A stretch of 64,000 nt of DNA from Eleusine coracana subsp. coracana (GCA_032690845.1 CM064424.1:44157511-44221510); one strand, 5' to 3'. Shown: positions 21,881-33,776, numbered from the stretch's first letter. Notes: a model not told the origin generated them from the sequence alone. Numbers and translations are program-made.

Positions 21881-22663
21881 TCAAGTGGGTCTCATGCCCA
21901 TCTCACTCGGTGCATTGTCTATCACATTACGCGATAGCCCCTTTGTGAATTGATCTGCCAAATTTTTAGACGTGTCGACATAGTCCAACGCTATTACTTT
22001 AGAGTTTCTCATTTTCCTGACAGATTTCAGCCGCCTTTTGACATGCCTAGATGACTTCATGTTATCTTTAGAATTGTTCACCTTGACTATCACAGTCTGG
22101 TTGTCACAGTTCATGGAAATAGCTGGTATAGGTTTTTCAACCACCAATAAATCCATAAGGAAATCAAGAAGCCACTTGGCCTCAATTGTGGCGGTGTCTA
22201 ATGCTATTAGTTCTACTTCCATGGTTGACCTCATTAAGATGGTCTGCTTGCAAGACTTCCAGGAAACAATACCACCTCCAAGTAGAAACACATATCCACT
22301 CGTGACGTACATCTCATCGGTATCAGATATCCAGTTGGCATCAAAATAACCCTCTAGTACTCTCGGATACCCGGTATAGTGATTACTATAGCTCATCATA
22401 CCTTTTAGATAGCGCATTACTCTCTCAAGAGCACGCCAATGATCATCTCCCGGGTTTGAAACAACCCGGCTCAATTTGCTCACAGCAAAAGAGATATCAG
22501 GCCTTGTTGCGTTAGCTAAATACATGAGCAAACAAATGTTCTGAGAGTATTTTAATTGATCCCTTGCTATTCTTTGATTTTTCCGCAATAGCACACTAGG
22601 GTCATAAGGTGTTGGAGCAAATTGACAATTGTTGAACCTGAAGCGACTCAAAATATTCTCCAC
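21881..22663 (-). pseudogene. C: RT C-terminus and RNase H
   Basis: 260 residues beginning MENILSRFRFNNCQFAPTPYDPS. They include the copia landmark MYLANATRPDISFAVSKLSR and the RNase H motifs GYFDANW, STMEVELIALDTATIEAKWL and CDNQT. A TAG just upstream (22670) replaces a Gln codon before SHYVENIL. The RNase H acidic residues are largely retained. The domain would remove the RNA template during cDNA synthesis. Confidence 0.85.
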
Positions 22664-22672
22664 ATAGTGGGA

Positions 22673-23617
22673 CTATACAAGAGTCACCCCACCATTACCT
22701 TCTCTTAACAGCTTGATGTTAAGAATAACATCTGCTTCTCCCAAATCTTTCATCTCAAAATTATCAGACAAGAAATCTTTTACCTCCTTAATCACATTAA
22801 GGCTGGTCCCAAAGATTAAGATGGCATCAACATATAAACACAAGATAGCTCCCTCGCCCCCACCATACTGATAATATACACATTTGTCAACTTCATTCAT
22901 GGCAAAGCTGGCCGATATTAAAGTTCTTTCATACTTCTCGTGTCATTGCTTAGGTACTTGTTTTAGGCCATATAGGGATTTCAGCAATTTACACACCAGA
23001 CCCTTTTGACCATCTACTATAAACCCATCAGGCTGATCCATATAGATCTCCTCCTCTAACTCTCCATATAGGAAAGTTGTCTTAATGTTCATCTGATGAA
23101 CAAGAAGACCATGTGAGGCTGCCAAGGAAAGTAGTACTCAAATCATGGTCAAACGAGCAATAGGTGAGTAGGTGTCGACATAACCTTCACCTTCTTTCTG
23201 TGAATATCCCTTAACTACAAGTCTTGCCTTGTACCTCTCGATAGTACCATCAGGCCTAAGCTTTTTCTTGAACACCCATTTGCAACCTATAGGTTTACAA
23301 CCATAAGGGCACTCAATGACTTCCCAAGTACCATTAGACATAATAGAATCCATCTCGCTCCTTACTGCTTCCTTCCATAAGTCAGCATCAAGAGAGGAAT
23401 ATGCCTCCTCAATAGTACTAGGAGTGTCATCCACAAGGTACACAATGAAGTCATCACCAAAGGATTTTGCAACCCTATGTCTCTTACTCTTTCGAGTGAC
23501 TCCATTGTCATCCTCCTCAGGATTATTCACATGGGGCTGTTCACTGTGTATAACCGGTGTAAGAATCTCATGGAGAATTATAGAATCATGACTAGAAATG
23601 CTATGTTCATTCTTCAT
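22673..23617 (-). pseudogene. C: reverse transcriptase in three broken segments
   Basis: Segments 23138-23617 (VIECPYGCKPIGCKWVFKKK, KARLVVKGYSQKEG), 22943-23125 and 22673-22900 form one copia RT. In the second segment the motif-A Asp is lost (QMNIKTTFLYGELEE for the usual MDVKT). In the third, the YVDD box reads YVDAILIFG. Breaks include TGA where Arg or Trp codons are expected. Two of the three catalytic carboxylates are therefore missing. The enzyme is non-functional. Confidence 0.88.
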
Positions 23618-23629
23618 AGGAAAATTACT

Positions 23630-24244
23630 CTAAAAAAATGTAGTGTCTCTGGACTCAAAAATTGTACCAACCTCCATGTCAGGTACTCCAGATTTAACAA
23701 CTAAGAATCTATAACCCACGCTATTGAATGCATAACCTAGGAAAACACAATCAATAGTTTTAGGTCCTAGTTTGCGCTTCTTGTTAATTGGCACGTTCAC
23801 CATGGCCAAACAACCCCAAGTGCACAAGTATGAGAGATTTATTTTCCTCTCAAACCATTCCTCAAAGGGTGAAATTTCTTTATTTTTTATGGGAACTCTA
23901 TTCAGGACATGGCATGCCATCAAAATCGCCTCACCCCACCATTCCTTAGATAGTCTCGCGGTCTCTAACATGGCATCAACCAAATCAGTTAGAGTGCGGT
24001 TCTTTCGTTTGGCGATCCCATTGGTTTCAGGTGAGTAAGGCAGTGTCCTCTCATGAATAATTCTGTGCTTAGTACAGAAGTCAGAAAATTCATTGGAAAA
24101 ATATTCTCCACTGTGATCAGACCTTAACCGTTTGATTTTCCTCTCAAGTCGGTTTCCTACTTCAGCTTTATAGATCTTAAAGTAATGCAATGCTTCATCT
24201 CTCATTTTCAACAAAAAAAATATAGCAATAATAGGAACAATCAT
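23630..24244 (-). pseudogene. C: integrase core, 3' part
   Basis: Contains LRSDHSGEYFSNEF (second catalytic Asp kept), then PETNGIAKRKNRTL, where the catalytic Glu of the copia GVAERKNRTL motif is Lys. Further downstream are WGEAILMACHVLNRVP and LGPKTIDCVFLGYA, both standard copia integrase landmarks. A frame break at about 24200 separates it from the first catalytic Asp in the upstream ORF. The Glu-to-Lys change alone would abolish strand transfer. Confidence 0.88.
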
Positions 24245-25598
24245 CTATGAGAGTCATGAAGTATCTTTTGCCGCCTTTAGTCAATTCACAATTCATTTCG
24301 CACAAATCGGTATGAACAAGTTTTAATGTGTCTAAGTTCCTCACCTCCGCAGCCTTGTGAGGCTTATGAGGTTGCTTAGATTGCACGCATGCATGATATT
24401 TGGAACCTTTGACTAAGTTAAATTTAGGAATTAAATTCAAATTTGCTAACCGGGTCATACAACCAAAATTAACATGACAAAGCTGTGAATGCCAAATATT
24501 CGACTCATCCAAAATTAAGACATTGTTCACAATATTATTACAAACATTGTCATTCAAAGAGAAACAGAACAAGCCTCCGCAATCATAGCCTTTTCCAACA
24601 AATGTCTCATACCTAGAAAGTACACATTTATTTGACTCAAGAACAATCTTAAAACCATCTCTACATAGTAGAGAGCCACTAGCTAGATTTTTCTTGATGG
24701 AGGGGACATGCTGGACGTTTTTCAAAAGCACGGTCTTTCCCAAAGTAAGATTGAGAGCGACCGTACCAATACCAAGAACACGCGCATGCGATCCGTTCCC
24801 CATCAACAATGCTCCAGTCATGCCGGCCTGATAAGAAGAAAACAAAGCAATATCAGCACACACATGTACATTAGCTCCAGTGTCCATCCACCACTCAGGT
24901 GAATGACAAACTGAAAGAACAGTAGGTAAAAAATTACCATACCCCGATGTTCCCACAGTCTCGCTAATTACCATATTTGCTGATTTCTTTGGCTGAATGA
25001 ATTTGCGATCCGGGCATGCACTTGCCCAGTGCTTAGTGCTGCCGCAAACAAAACAGCCCTCATTCTTTTCTTTTCCCTTTTTCTTCTTGAAAGTGGTAGT
25101 TTGCTTTGGCTTCTCTTTCTTGTCTTGCTTCTTCTTTTTGTTGTGAGACGCATTGGAATTATTTTTCTTCTGCACCATATTGGCGCTAGAAGACTCAACT
25201 TCTTTTCCACGCGTGTCTTTTGCTCTCGCTCTCTCCTCAACATCAAGAGTCCCAATGAGGTCAGCCACGCTGAACTCTTGCCTCTTGTGTTTTAGAGAAG
25301 TAGCAAAATCATTCCAAGATGGTGGTAACTTAGAGATAAGACCACCAGCCACAAACTTGTCAGGCAACACGCATGGAAATTGTTCGAGTTCCTTTGCCAG
25401 TGCTTGTATCTCATGAGCTTGTTCGACCACGGAATGGTCCTCGACCATTTTATAGTCAAACAACTGTTCCATGTGATACAACTCACTCCCAGCATCAGAA
25501 ACACCGAACTTAGCATCCAATGCATCCCACAACTCTTTGGCAGTTTTACATGTGATGTAGGAATCAACATACTTGTTAGCGAGAGCTGATGTGGACAA
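24195..25598 (-). pseudogene. C: gag C-terminus, protease and integrase N-terminus
   Basis: 467 residues. Gag (SALANKYVDSYITCKTAKEL, KLPPSWNDFATSLKHKRQE) is followed by a basic region and a CCHC knuckle, CFVCGSTKHWASAC. The protease active site WWMDTGANVHVC is intact. GAG-pre-integrase (WHSQLCHVNFG...) and the first integrase Asp (LVHTDLCEM) follow. The start at 25598 is artificial: the N-terminal gag codons lie beyond element B at 30263 onward. The insertion point falls in the codons for VISAL. Confidence 0.88.
25582..25586. repeat. B: target-site duplication, left copy
   Basis: AGAGC, repeated exactly at 30258-30262. Removing B plus one copy rejoins the copia gag codons of C (VISAL then NKYVD). 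Confidence 0.9.
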
Positions 25599-26491
25599 GG
25601 GTTCCCGATCTTCCGAAGGGTTCTAGTAAACTTGATTAAGGCGGAGGCAATACATAAATTGATCTGGCTTCCGAACAACACATTCTAAACCCCGTAAACA
25701 CAGTACAATGTCTCCTCTGGTTATCAACAGTTCAAGAATGATTGACCTCGCCGAGAAGGCTTATCCTTGCCTGCAAATCAAGAACACAAGCAAGAACAAA
25801 GATGAATGCAACCAAATTTGCAAATATACGATGAATCTCATAAGTTGGGGTCTCACAAACCGATCAAACGGCAAAACTGTTATGAACAGAATAATCTAAG
25901 AAAAACCCAAACCCTAATGAAGAGGAGGCAGCTGTATATGAGGATCCTAGGGTCGTGCACCACCCCCTGGTCGCAGCCCTAAGTGGGCTCAACTCGATAC
26001 ATGGCCCAAAGACCGATTACAGTGTCGCAGCACCAGGACAGATTCTGGATGTCGACTTGTTTGTTTCAACTATTGCCGATGGCTCGTGATGAATGTTGAC
26101 ATGGGACCAGATGAGTTGGAAATATCTTTTTGTTATCTTTCCAGGCATATGTAGAACGTCCAAATCCAAGTCCGTATGCATCTTGGGCGTCCGTTTTAGT
26201 GCAGACTGGTCCTAGGCCCCAAAACAGACTTGAAGTCGGTTTTGGACTGGGCCTCCACCTTGGCTTGGACGTCCTTGCTGGCCCATCACGCCTCCAATCA
26301 CCTCCCCAGCTATATCATCATCATCTCCATGGTTCCTAACAACAATTAAATTATTAGGTAGCAATTTATTCTCAAAACCACGTAAACAAAACATTAGAAA
26401 TGAGCTCACATGTAAATTCAGGTGATGCGCGTGAACTTTCATCTTAGTTAGAGGAGTGTTGTGTGTATCTATAGGTGTCATGTTTTCATTA
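25587..26491 (-). repeat. B: 3' LTR
   Basis: About 905 bp, direct repeat of 29357-30257. The inner border is set by the polypurine tract. It includes the sequence 'CCTCCACCTTGGCTTGGACGT' and a run of ATCATC; no host coding is implied. It has diverged more than the LTRs of A. Confidence 0.88.
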
Positions 26492-26505
26492 TTCTTCCCC
26501 TTTTG
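26492..26505 (-). other. B: polypurine tract
   Basis: The minus strand reads CAAAAGGGGAAGAA directly before the 3' LTR. This is the second-strand primer and confirms the minus orientation. Confidence 0.85.
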
Positions 26506-27159
26506 AATTAGATTCGTCCTCGACTCGATCCCATCTCTTTCTCCCAATAGTTGTCTCAAATCTGAAATATGAAATATAGAACTATTCCTAAACTTGGGAT
26601 GCACCTCTTGTTTATATGTGTTATAAAAATTATCATCAGAATGTGAAACTACAATAGAAGACATGTCGTGCCAATGAACAACCTCTTTGAAAAATTGGGC
26701 AGCAGTAACATCATCCTCACTCTTACGATAATTTAGAAAATATGTGATCTTACAAACACTAGAAAAACTTGACATGACATGATAATTGTTACTACAGTTT
26801 TCAAGTTGATCATTTAATTTTATAACACAAGGAGGTTTCAATTTTGAACAAATATAAACTCTATGCACCATAAACAAACCTCTATGATCATAATAGCCAA
26901 TAGCATGAAAATTGTTTCTTTCCAATAAAGGCAATTTAGTTTGACAAAAGATTTGCTTCTCCACGGTATTTAGATCACAAGGAATATCAAATTCAATATA
27001 ACCCAAAGTATTTAGAGAAGATAACAATTTCTGCTCATCCTTTTCATATGTAACTAAAATCAAATGCTTAATTTTAGCTCTAGTGTGTGAATCATAAGCA
27101 AAAACATCAAGCTCATTCATTTGTTGTGGCAAAGGTATAAGTGAAGCAGTGGCACACAA
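26492..27159 (-). pseudogene. B: internal ORF running into the 3' LTR
   Basis: A 315-residue frame (26212-27159) starts MCATASLIPLPQQMNELDVF and runs through KQIFCQTKLPLLERNNFHAIGY. Its last 90 or so residues are read from LTR sequence. I recognise the general type as a conserved but unnamed internal protein of grass non-autonomous gypsy elements; no enzyme motif is present. Weak similarity to known domains prevents a functional call. Confidence 0.45.
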
Positions 27160-27630
27160 CTCCTCTTTATCACAAGGATCAGTATATAAATTAACTTATG
27201 GCAAAGGCAAATCAAAACAAGGTTCCAATACAGCATGATTGTTGGAATAATTCATCACATCAAGAAACCTCTTACCTGAAGCAACAACATGTTCTTCATC
27301 TTTCTCACTATCCTCTTCTTTGTGTAGAACCTAAAATGTATTAGTTACAACAAGAGGCAAGGAAATATGTTCATCCTCTAGTAATTCAGATTTTGATGTA
27401 AGTGTTGCAACATTTGAAACAGTCCACTCTTTTCTATATGGTTCATTCTTTCTCCTCTCAAACCTTTGTTGATCCTCTTATAAAATTTCAGCAACGGTCA
27501 TACGTTTAATAGAAGAGTAACTCTTCTACCATTTATTTAAATGAGTAGCTATTTGTAATGGTATTGTGTGAAGCATTATTTGTAATAATCCAGGATTTAC
27601 TCAATAACAAATGACATGCTTGCATAGGTA

Positions 27631-28014
27631 CTATATCAAATTCTGCACTATCCTTATAAGAACTAATAAAAAATTTAATTCGTATAATTTATCTACCTTT
27701 ATCTTACCAAAAGAGTTTACCCATTGGATGTAGTATGGACATGGGTGTGGTTGTGTGATCAAGCTGAGCTTCTTGACCAACTCCAAGCTTGCGATGTTGT
27801 GGCTACTCTCTCCATCAATGATGACACGACAACATTGATCCTTCACAACAAAGTGAGTCTGAAACAAGTTGTTCGTTTGATTTTGCTCTACCTTCTCCAT
27901 TTGAGAACTAAGCACTCGTTGTGCTACAACACTTGTATCAACCTCATTTGACACCATCGACTCAACACCATCGGCGTTGTAACCTGTCATTGTTAGTAGA
28001 AAACAAGAAAACAC
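27631..28014 (-). pseudogene. B: gag-protease junction remnant
   Basis: 127 residues containing NLFQTHFVVKDQCCRVIIDGESSHNIASLELVKKLSL, which corresponds to the gypsy protease region. The usual D-G/S/T-G triad reads D-G-E, so the flap-side active site is altered. PHPCPYYIQWVNSFGKIKV follows, as in Tekay/Reina-type elements. The frame ends early, and pol beyond protease is missing. Confidence 0.7.
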
Positions 28015-28975
28015 ACAAGAGTATAATTTCCTATCACTACTATTTGATCATTGTAGTAACTCTAAACAAGCAAATAGAAGCACCTAACTGAGTTCTTACA
28101 AGATTCTTAATAGCAAAACAGAGGATACCTTGGAGAGTGTGATCCGACAATTGTGAGGATCAAAAGTATGTACCTGTTCAGAAGGATATATGTGGAGCTA
28201 GGTAGGCAAATTGTAGTAACAAGGATTAGCAATATTTCAATTCAGAAATTGCAAAACTGAATAATAGTCCCAAGCTAGTCTATATCACCGGCCTAAACTT
28301 GTCTCGGACCTAGTTCAAGTAAGCAAGCAAATGACTCAACAAAAGACACAAAGGATGCAAGCAATTCTGAATTTGAATCTTTTTTTCTACCCTTTTTTGT
28401 TCGACTTTTTCTCTTGTGCACTTTTGCTTTTTTTCTTTTTTTTCTTTTTTTGTGTATCACAACTGCAGCAAGGTCTTACAAGTTTTACAACCCAAAGGAA
28501 CCTCTGAATATTTTTTCTTATTACAAGTGCAGCAAAAGGATTCTTGTAAGAACACAACTCAAACAAACTAACAAGATCAAGCACTAATTGGTTGGCCTTT
28601 GATCATAATGAGGCAGCAACAGAACACTCTAATTTTTTTTACACATGAAAATAGAAGGCTGGATGTTAAATAAATATTTAGTATACATAATTCCAGCAGT
28701 ACTATTATCTCAATGTGCAACACTGATTTTTTTTATTGTCTATGACAAAGGCATGCACGACTCAAACAAGACCAAAGAACAAGCACTAGACCAGCAACAT
28801 AATAACTTTGTAGGGACCAAAATTCAGAGAAGCAATCTGAAATAAAAATTTGCAAGTCACAATAGGGTATAGGACAACAAACATGACAAACCGATATTTT
28901 TGTGGGACAATTTTTTGGACTATAGGATAGAACAAATAAACAAGGATAAAGGTGAACCTAACGGTATACCTAAAA

Positions 28976-29340
28976 CTCTGATACCAAATGATACATCCGG
29001 CCTAGGTGGGGTGGAACAAAGCCTGACACACCAATCCGGATTTCCTGAATCCCGTAATCTTAGCACCACGACTCCTACCAAAAGCCCGACACACCGATCC
29101 GATTCTAGGTCCACGACCCGACTCCGCAGTCTTAGCACTGTAACTCCGGCGCCCCCACTCAGTAAAAGGCCCAATCTTTCTAAAAGACTAGTCTGATATG
29201 ATAGAGGTGGCTTACCTTTTAAGGTGGCTTCCACCTCCCAAGCTAAGAAAGGTGGGATTATTCAGAGGCTCACACGATCGCCGTCCCAATGGATAATAGT
29301 GGAGGATGTCCTCATCATTCTCTCCTTCTTAACAAGGGCC
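28976..29340. repeat. B: leader with a second primer-site-like motif and 65-bp tandem repeat
   Basis: A second ACTCTGATACCA (minus TGGTATCAGAGT) lies at about 28976-28987, 365 bp inside the true site. Between them a unit of about 65 bp is repeated twice (29018-29085 and 29082-29150), sharing ACACACC(A/G)ATCCG and TCTTAGCAC. Leader duplication or remnants of an earlier LTR are both possible. Confidence 0.5.
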
Positions 29341-29356
29341 AAGCTCTGATACCACT
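29341..29356 (-). other. B: primer-binding site
   Basis: The minus strand reads AGTGGTATCAGAGCTT immediately inside the 5' LTR, matching the initiator tRNA-Met 3' end. Confidence 0.88.
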
Positions 29357-30257
29357 TGATCTAGACAAGGGTTCCTGATCTTCTGAAGGGTTCTTGTAAA
29401 CTTGATTAAGGTGGAGGCGATACACAAATTGATCCGGCTTCCGAACAACATGTTCTGAACCCCGCCATAGCAGCACAACGTCTCCTCTGGTTATCAACCG
29501 TTCAAGAATAATTGACCTCACCAAGAAGGCTTATCCTTGCCTACAAATTAAAAACACAAGCAAGAATAAAGAAGAATGCAACCAAATTTACAAGTATATG
29601 ATGAATCTCACAAGTTGGGATCTCAAAAACCGATCAAACGGCAAAATTGTTATGAACAAAATAATCTAAGCAAAACCCAAATCCTAATGAAGAGGAGGCG
29701 GCTGTATATGAGAACCATAGGGTCGAGCACCACCCCCTGGTAGCAGCCCAAAGTGGGCTCAACTTGATACATGGCCCAAAAACTGATTACGGTGTCGTAG
29801 CATCAGGACAGATTGTGGACGTCGACTTGTTTCAATGATTGCCGATGGCTCGCGATAAATTTTGACATGGGACTGGTTAGGTTGAAAAGATCTTTTCGTT
29901 ATCTTTCCAGACATATGTAGAACGTCCAAATCCAAGTCCGTATGCATCCTGGGCGTCTATTTTAGTGCAGATTGGTCCTGGGCCCCGAAACAGACTCGAA
30001 GTCAGTTTTGGATTGAGCCTCCACCTTGGCTTGGACGTCCTTGCTGGCCCATCACGCCTCTAATCACCTCCCCAACTATATCATCATCATCTCTATGGTT
30101 TCTAACAACAATTAAATCATTAGGTAGCAATGTATTCTCAAAACTACATAAACAAAATATTAGAAACGAGCTCACCTGTAAATTTAGGTGATACGCGTGA
30201 ACTTTCATCTTAGTTGGAGGAGTGTTGTGTGTATCCATAGGTATCATGTTCCAATCA
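29357..30257 (-). repeat. B: 5' LTR
   Basis: 901 bp with TGAT...ATCA ends, flanked by AGAGC on the right and the primer-binding site on the left. Direct repeat of 25587-26491. Confidence 0.9.
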
Positions 30258-30262
30258 AGAGC

Positions 30263-30672
30263 GCTAATCACACTGCCTTGAAACAGGTTATCGACAGCCT
30301 TGAAGCCTTTCTCCTCTTCAGGAGTGAATTGTTCGGGCTTCCCCTGTGCGGCGTGATAGCAATTCATTGCTATCAACCACAGTATCATCCATGCATGCCG
30401 TCTCTTGTAAAACGTACCATCAAAATTATCGGGTTTCAACACAGCAGCAAATTCTCTAATAGAAAAATGCCTATCAGGTTTTTGGATTGTTAGAAAATTA
30501 GGTATTTTCAGATTGAATTTAGTCCATGTTATTAGCAGCATATAGGAGATGACAAATTTCATAAATTTGCAATTATCGCAATTATACTAGTAAGCACAAG
30601 GAGAATAAGAGTGTACCCCACGGAGAGATCAGTGCTGGAGGCACCGGTGGCTCCATTCGTACCAGTCGTCAT
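30263..30672 (-). pseudogene. C: gag N-terminus
   Basis: The minus strand codes FSIREFAAVLKPDNFDGTF, then ILWLIAMNCYHAAQGKP and FQGSVISAL, the standard copia gag start, ending at the insertion of B. Upstream an ATG at 30670-30672 opens MTTGTNGATGASSTDLSV, which would join after a short intron or by a frame correction (30545-30610 is not convincing coding). Read through the junction, the frame continues into the LTR of B, making a 186-residue chimeric ORF. Confidence 0.75.
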
Positions 30673-31100
30673 GACATGTTGCTTAAAGTAGTTGATCTTA
30701 GTTGATGCAGGTAGAATGTCGTTACCGTGCAGTCCCTCGAACGGCGCTAGGAAGAAGTCGAGTCGTAGGGACGCGCCGGGAAGGAATCGATGAGGTTGAG
30801 CAGTCGTGTCGTTAAGCGCTCCCTAAAAATCTTATCGCTCGCACACCCGAGCAGGTGTCGCCTTGCGAGAGAGGTTCTGGAGGCCTGCTCTCCCGAAGCT
30901 CCGTGCGAGCAGATCGTTGAGACGGGGAAGACTCGGAAGGCAACTCAACGGAGGATAGCAATGTTTTTCTGTACAACGGGGGTAGTGCGATGAAATGGGA
31001 AACCGACATCTAACAATCAAAGCCAGATTCTGGTTTTCTCAAATCTTGCCTTTCCGTTTCCACGTTGTAAAACTTCCAATTGCGCGTGCGGCAGACAGGC

Positions 31101-31309
31101 ACGGCACGGCTCGGCGGCGGTGGGCATGCGCGTGTGGCTCGCCTCTGGCCCCTCTCAACATCTCTAATAGGTGTAACGAGAGTCCACCTATTACGTAAAG
31201 TCAACATATAGTAAATATTCCATATAGAATTAAACTGTTATATTTAATATGGAGCTAAAATTTATTAATTATTAAATAAAATCTAGACCAGCCCATATTA
31301 TATCTAACA
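31101..31309 (-). repeat. C: 5' LTR, recognisable part
   Basis: Matches the outer portion of the LTR at 21200-21391, ending CTAACA. Sequence between 30680 and 31100 should hold the rest of the LTR, the primer site and the leader, but no clean primer-binding motif survives. Confidence 0.65.
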
Positions 31310-31467
31310 TGGACTATCCAGGACGATTATGTGTTGCTCCGTTGTTGGCTCGTGAAGAGTTGAGGTGTTGTAGGAGTTAGAGAGGTATATGGTTCTAAGT
31401 ATAATTCAGACATCCAACCGACATTACCAATGCAACAGAGTTTCTTTGAGCACCCGCGAGTTTCTTT

Positions 31468-32209
31468 GAGCACCCGCAACGTTCCGCCGAACCAAACGAG
31501 TATGGTTCGGTTCGATTTCGCATGGTTCAACCTCTGTAATGTATGTGGGTCCTATTAGAGAGTAAAAGAAACTTTCTATTGCTCTCTCATCTCCTCCTCG
31601 CACAGTGAAAGGGAAGTTTCTCGTTCTCTCTTATCCTCTCTCTTGTTCTTCATATTTTCTCCCCTCTGTAATGTATGATTTGGTCTTGCTGCTCTACGGG
31701 GTGAGTGCTGACAAAAGGTGCTTGGCCAGTTAGTTTCACGTGAGATGTAGCTATTTGTTTAACCATTAGTTTCTGATTTGCATCGAATTTGATTGATTTT
31801 GACCTATTCAATTGCTTAAAAATGATTGCAAAATGTAAAACAGATAGGTAGGAAATCGTGATTTTGTTGGCTATTTTGATTTTGAAGGTTTTGAGAGTCT
31901 GAATTTGAGATTGCAAAGTTGAGGAAATTTGTGAAGACAAGTTTTTCATATTTTTTAGCTCAGATGTTAGACAAAAATGTTTAGGAACATCAGAAATATA
32001 AAGGGAAAGAAGCCCAATGGTTGCTTGGGCGACCGGCAGAGGGCCAGCAATATGTGCAGAAATATTATTTTATTTATTACGGTTCGGTTTGAACCGAACT
32101 AGCTTCGTGGTTCGCTTTTCACTTCTGACACATATGGTTTGATATCCACAATGTGGATGGTTCGAGTATTGTTTCTCACGGTTCGTTTTTCACAATGTTG
32201 TGGGTGCTC
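31468..32209. mobile_element. DNA element with imperfect terminal inverted repeats
   Basis: The left end GAGCACCCGCAACGTTCCG and the inverted right end GAGCACCCACAACATTGTG match over the first 15 or so bases. Further inward AACCAAAC/AACCGAAC motifs and many GGTTCGG repeats occur. Flanks TTT and TTA could be a 3-bp PIF/Harbinger-type duplication with one change. No transposase ORF is present. At 742 bp it is a non-autonomous element. A 20-bp unit ending in GAGCACCCGC is duplicated at its left edge (31438-31477). Confidence 0.5.
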
Positions 32210-33776
32210 TTAGAAATCAAAGCAGCTTACCCGCTTCTCACAAAACGAATGGAGAAGTTCCCTCAAATGGTGTAAAAACACACGTCATGAGGTCTAAAAT
32301 ATATGAATTTCTGAACTGAATGCTTTTGTTGGTAAATGGAGAGCATTCTTTGGCGACCCGGATGATATCTTTACTTCGTGAAACAGAACACATGGAACAC
32401 CATGGCTACCAGATGGAACTACATGGCTACAAAAATTCATGCAATGTGTGTACCTGTTGGTTTGTCAGATAACACAATACTTCTCCTTCTTTTTAAAATT
32501 ATTCATGTTGTTGCTTTTTTAATTATCTTTGATCATTTGTTTTATTTAAAAAATTAAAAATTTATGATATATTTTTTCATAATTTCTTTTATTATTAGAT
32601 AAAATTTAAATATAACTTATAATTTTTCTTATCTGAATTAGATGAACTATTAAATATAACAAAAAAAAGATCAATGATGATGACAATTTTAGAATGCGAG
32701 TAATACGCTGTTTTTCATGTGAACCATTGTCTTATCTCTACACTTTATTAAAGGGGGTGAGGTTGTCCGCGCTTGTTATTCTACCCCGACATCACAAGTT
32801 CGTGATTCTGCAATCAATCACGTAAACCAAAGCTCAATCAGGTAAAGGAAAAATAAAAGAGTGAATAAGGTAAAGGAACGAGTGTGAGTCGGTTTCTAAG
32901 AAGAAAAGGAGTTTGAGTCGGTTTCTGTCCACAGATTCCGGGTCAAGAGAGAATAGCAGCGTCCGGTCACCAGAAAAATAGTACGAGTCGGTAAAGAGAA
33001 AATGAGTTTTTGGTTAGAACTTTCGGTCTGTTATCCAAGTCTGTTCAGTTTTCTTTCTATTAATTCAAAATCAGGTACACTAGCAAAGAAGCCCATACAT
33101 TACTACGGGCGTCGTCAAATAGACCAAAATTTTTACTACACTAATCTGCATGAGTTCCTATGTTAGATTGCTACCGGACAACAATGAAATGGAACTATTG
33201 CTCAACTTCGTTAGATTTATAAAATTTGTTATGTTAGCGTGAATACTTTCTATATTCATATATATGATTCATTTTTATCAAGAATTAAGGAAGATAACAA
33301 CAAAATATTACAAATAGCCCAAATCAAACATGGATTTATCCTAGGATTAATCAACAGGAACACGTGTGGCAACAATGATAATTTCCAACTTAGTTTCACC
33401 ATGCATGATTAGAGTCTCTTATATGTAAGAAACAAATGGGATTCAAGACGATGTTGACTTAGTGAAGATAAAGGTCCACTAAAAAAATTAAACTACATTT
33501 TTTCATAATAACTTACTCCTTCCTTTCATTAAAAAAAGGATGCTACCAAATACATTGATGTTCCAGAGCATTTATCAAATATTATAACTGCTTATGTATA
33601 TGTCACTCCTTCCAGCTCATAAAAATACCTGAAGGGGCCTAAAATAGTAATGAGTATGAGTATATACTTCTGGTCTCTTTGTGCGAGTGTTCTATAGATT
33701 ATGTTTAGTTCCTACTATCTGTTGTCAGTTGTGTGACATCTTTAACACATTTGGTAATAACTAAACAATATTTTAA
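32210..33776. other. AT-rich intergenic stretch, nothing recognised
   Basis: No ORF over 60 codons, no LTR ends and no RNA gene were recognised on either strand. The text is AT-rich with short homopolymer runs. Confidence 0.5.

Larger units (their letters stand above)
25587..30257 (-). mobile_element. B: minus-strand gypsy-like LTR element nested in C
   Basis: A 4.67 kb element with TGAT...ATCA ends, LTRs of about 905 and 901 bp, a Met-type primer site, a polypurine tract and a perfect 5-bp target duplication AGAGC (25582-25586 and 30258-30262) inside the gag of C. The internal 2.87 kb carries only a gag/protease remnant and a second unrecognised frame; RT, RNase H and integrase are absent. 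It is a deletion derivative or non-autonomous member. LTR divergence is visibly high (I estimate 8-10 percent). Confidence 0.9.
21094..31309 (-). mobile_element. C: Ty1/copia retrotransposon, split by B
   Basis: A minus-strand copia element with LTR segments matching at 21200-21391 and 31101-31309, both ending CTAACA. The order in element sense is gag, protease, integrase, RT, RNase H, as in Ty1/copia. Its gag is interrupted by B (25587-30257). The flanks TGGGC (21089-21093) and TGGAC (31310-31314) may be a target duplication with one mismatch. Many stops and changed catalytic residues show it is dead. Outer LTR parts have diverged and the primer site is not recognisable. Confidence 0.8.
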
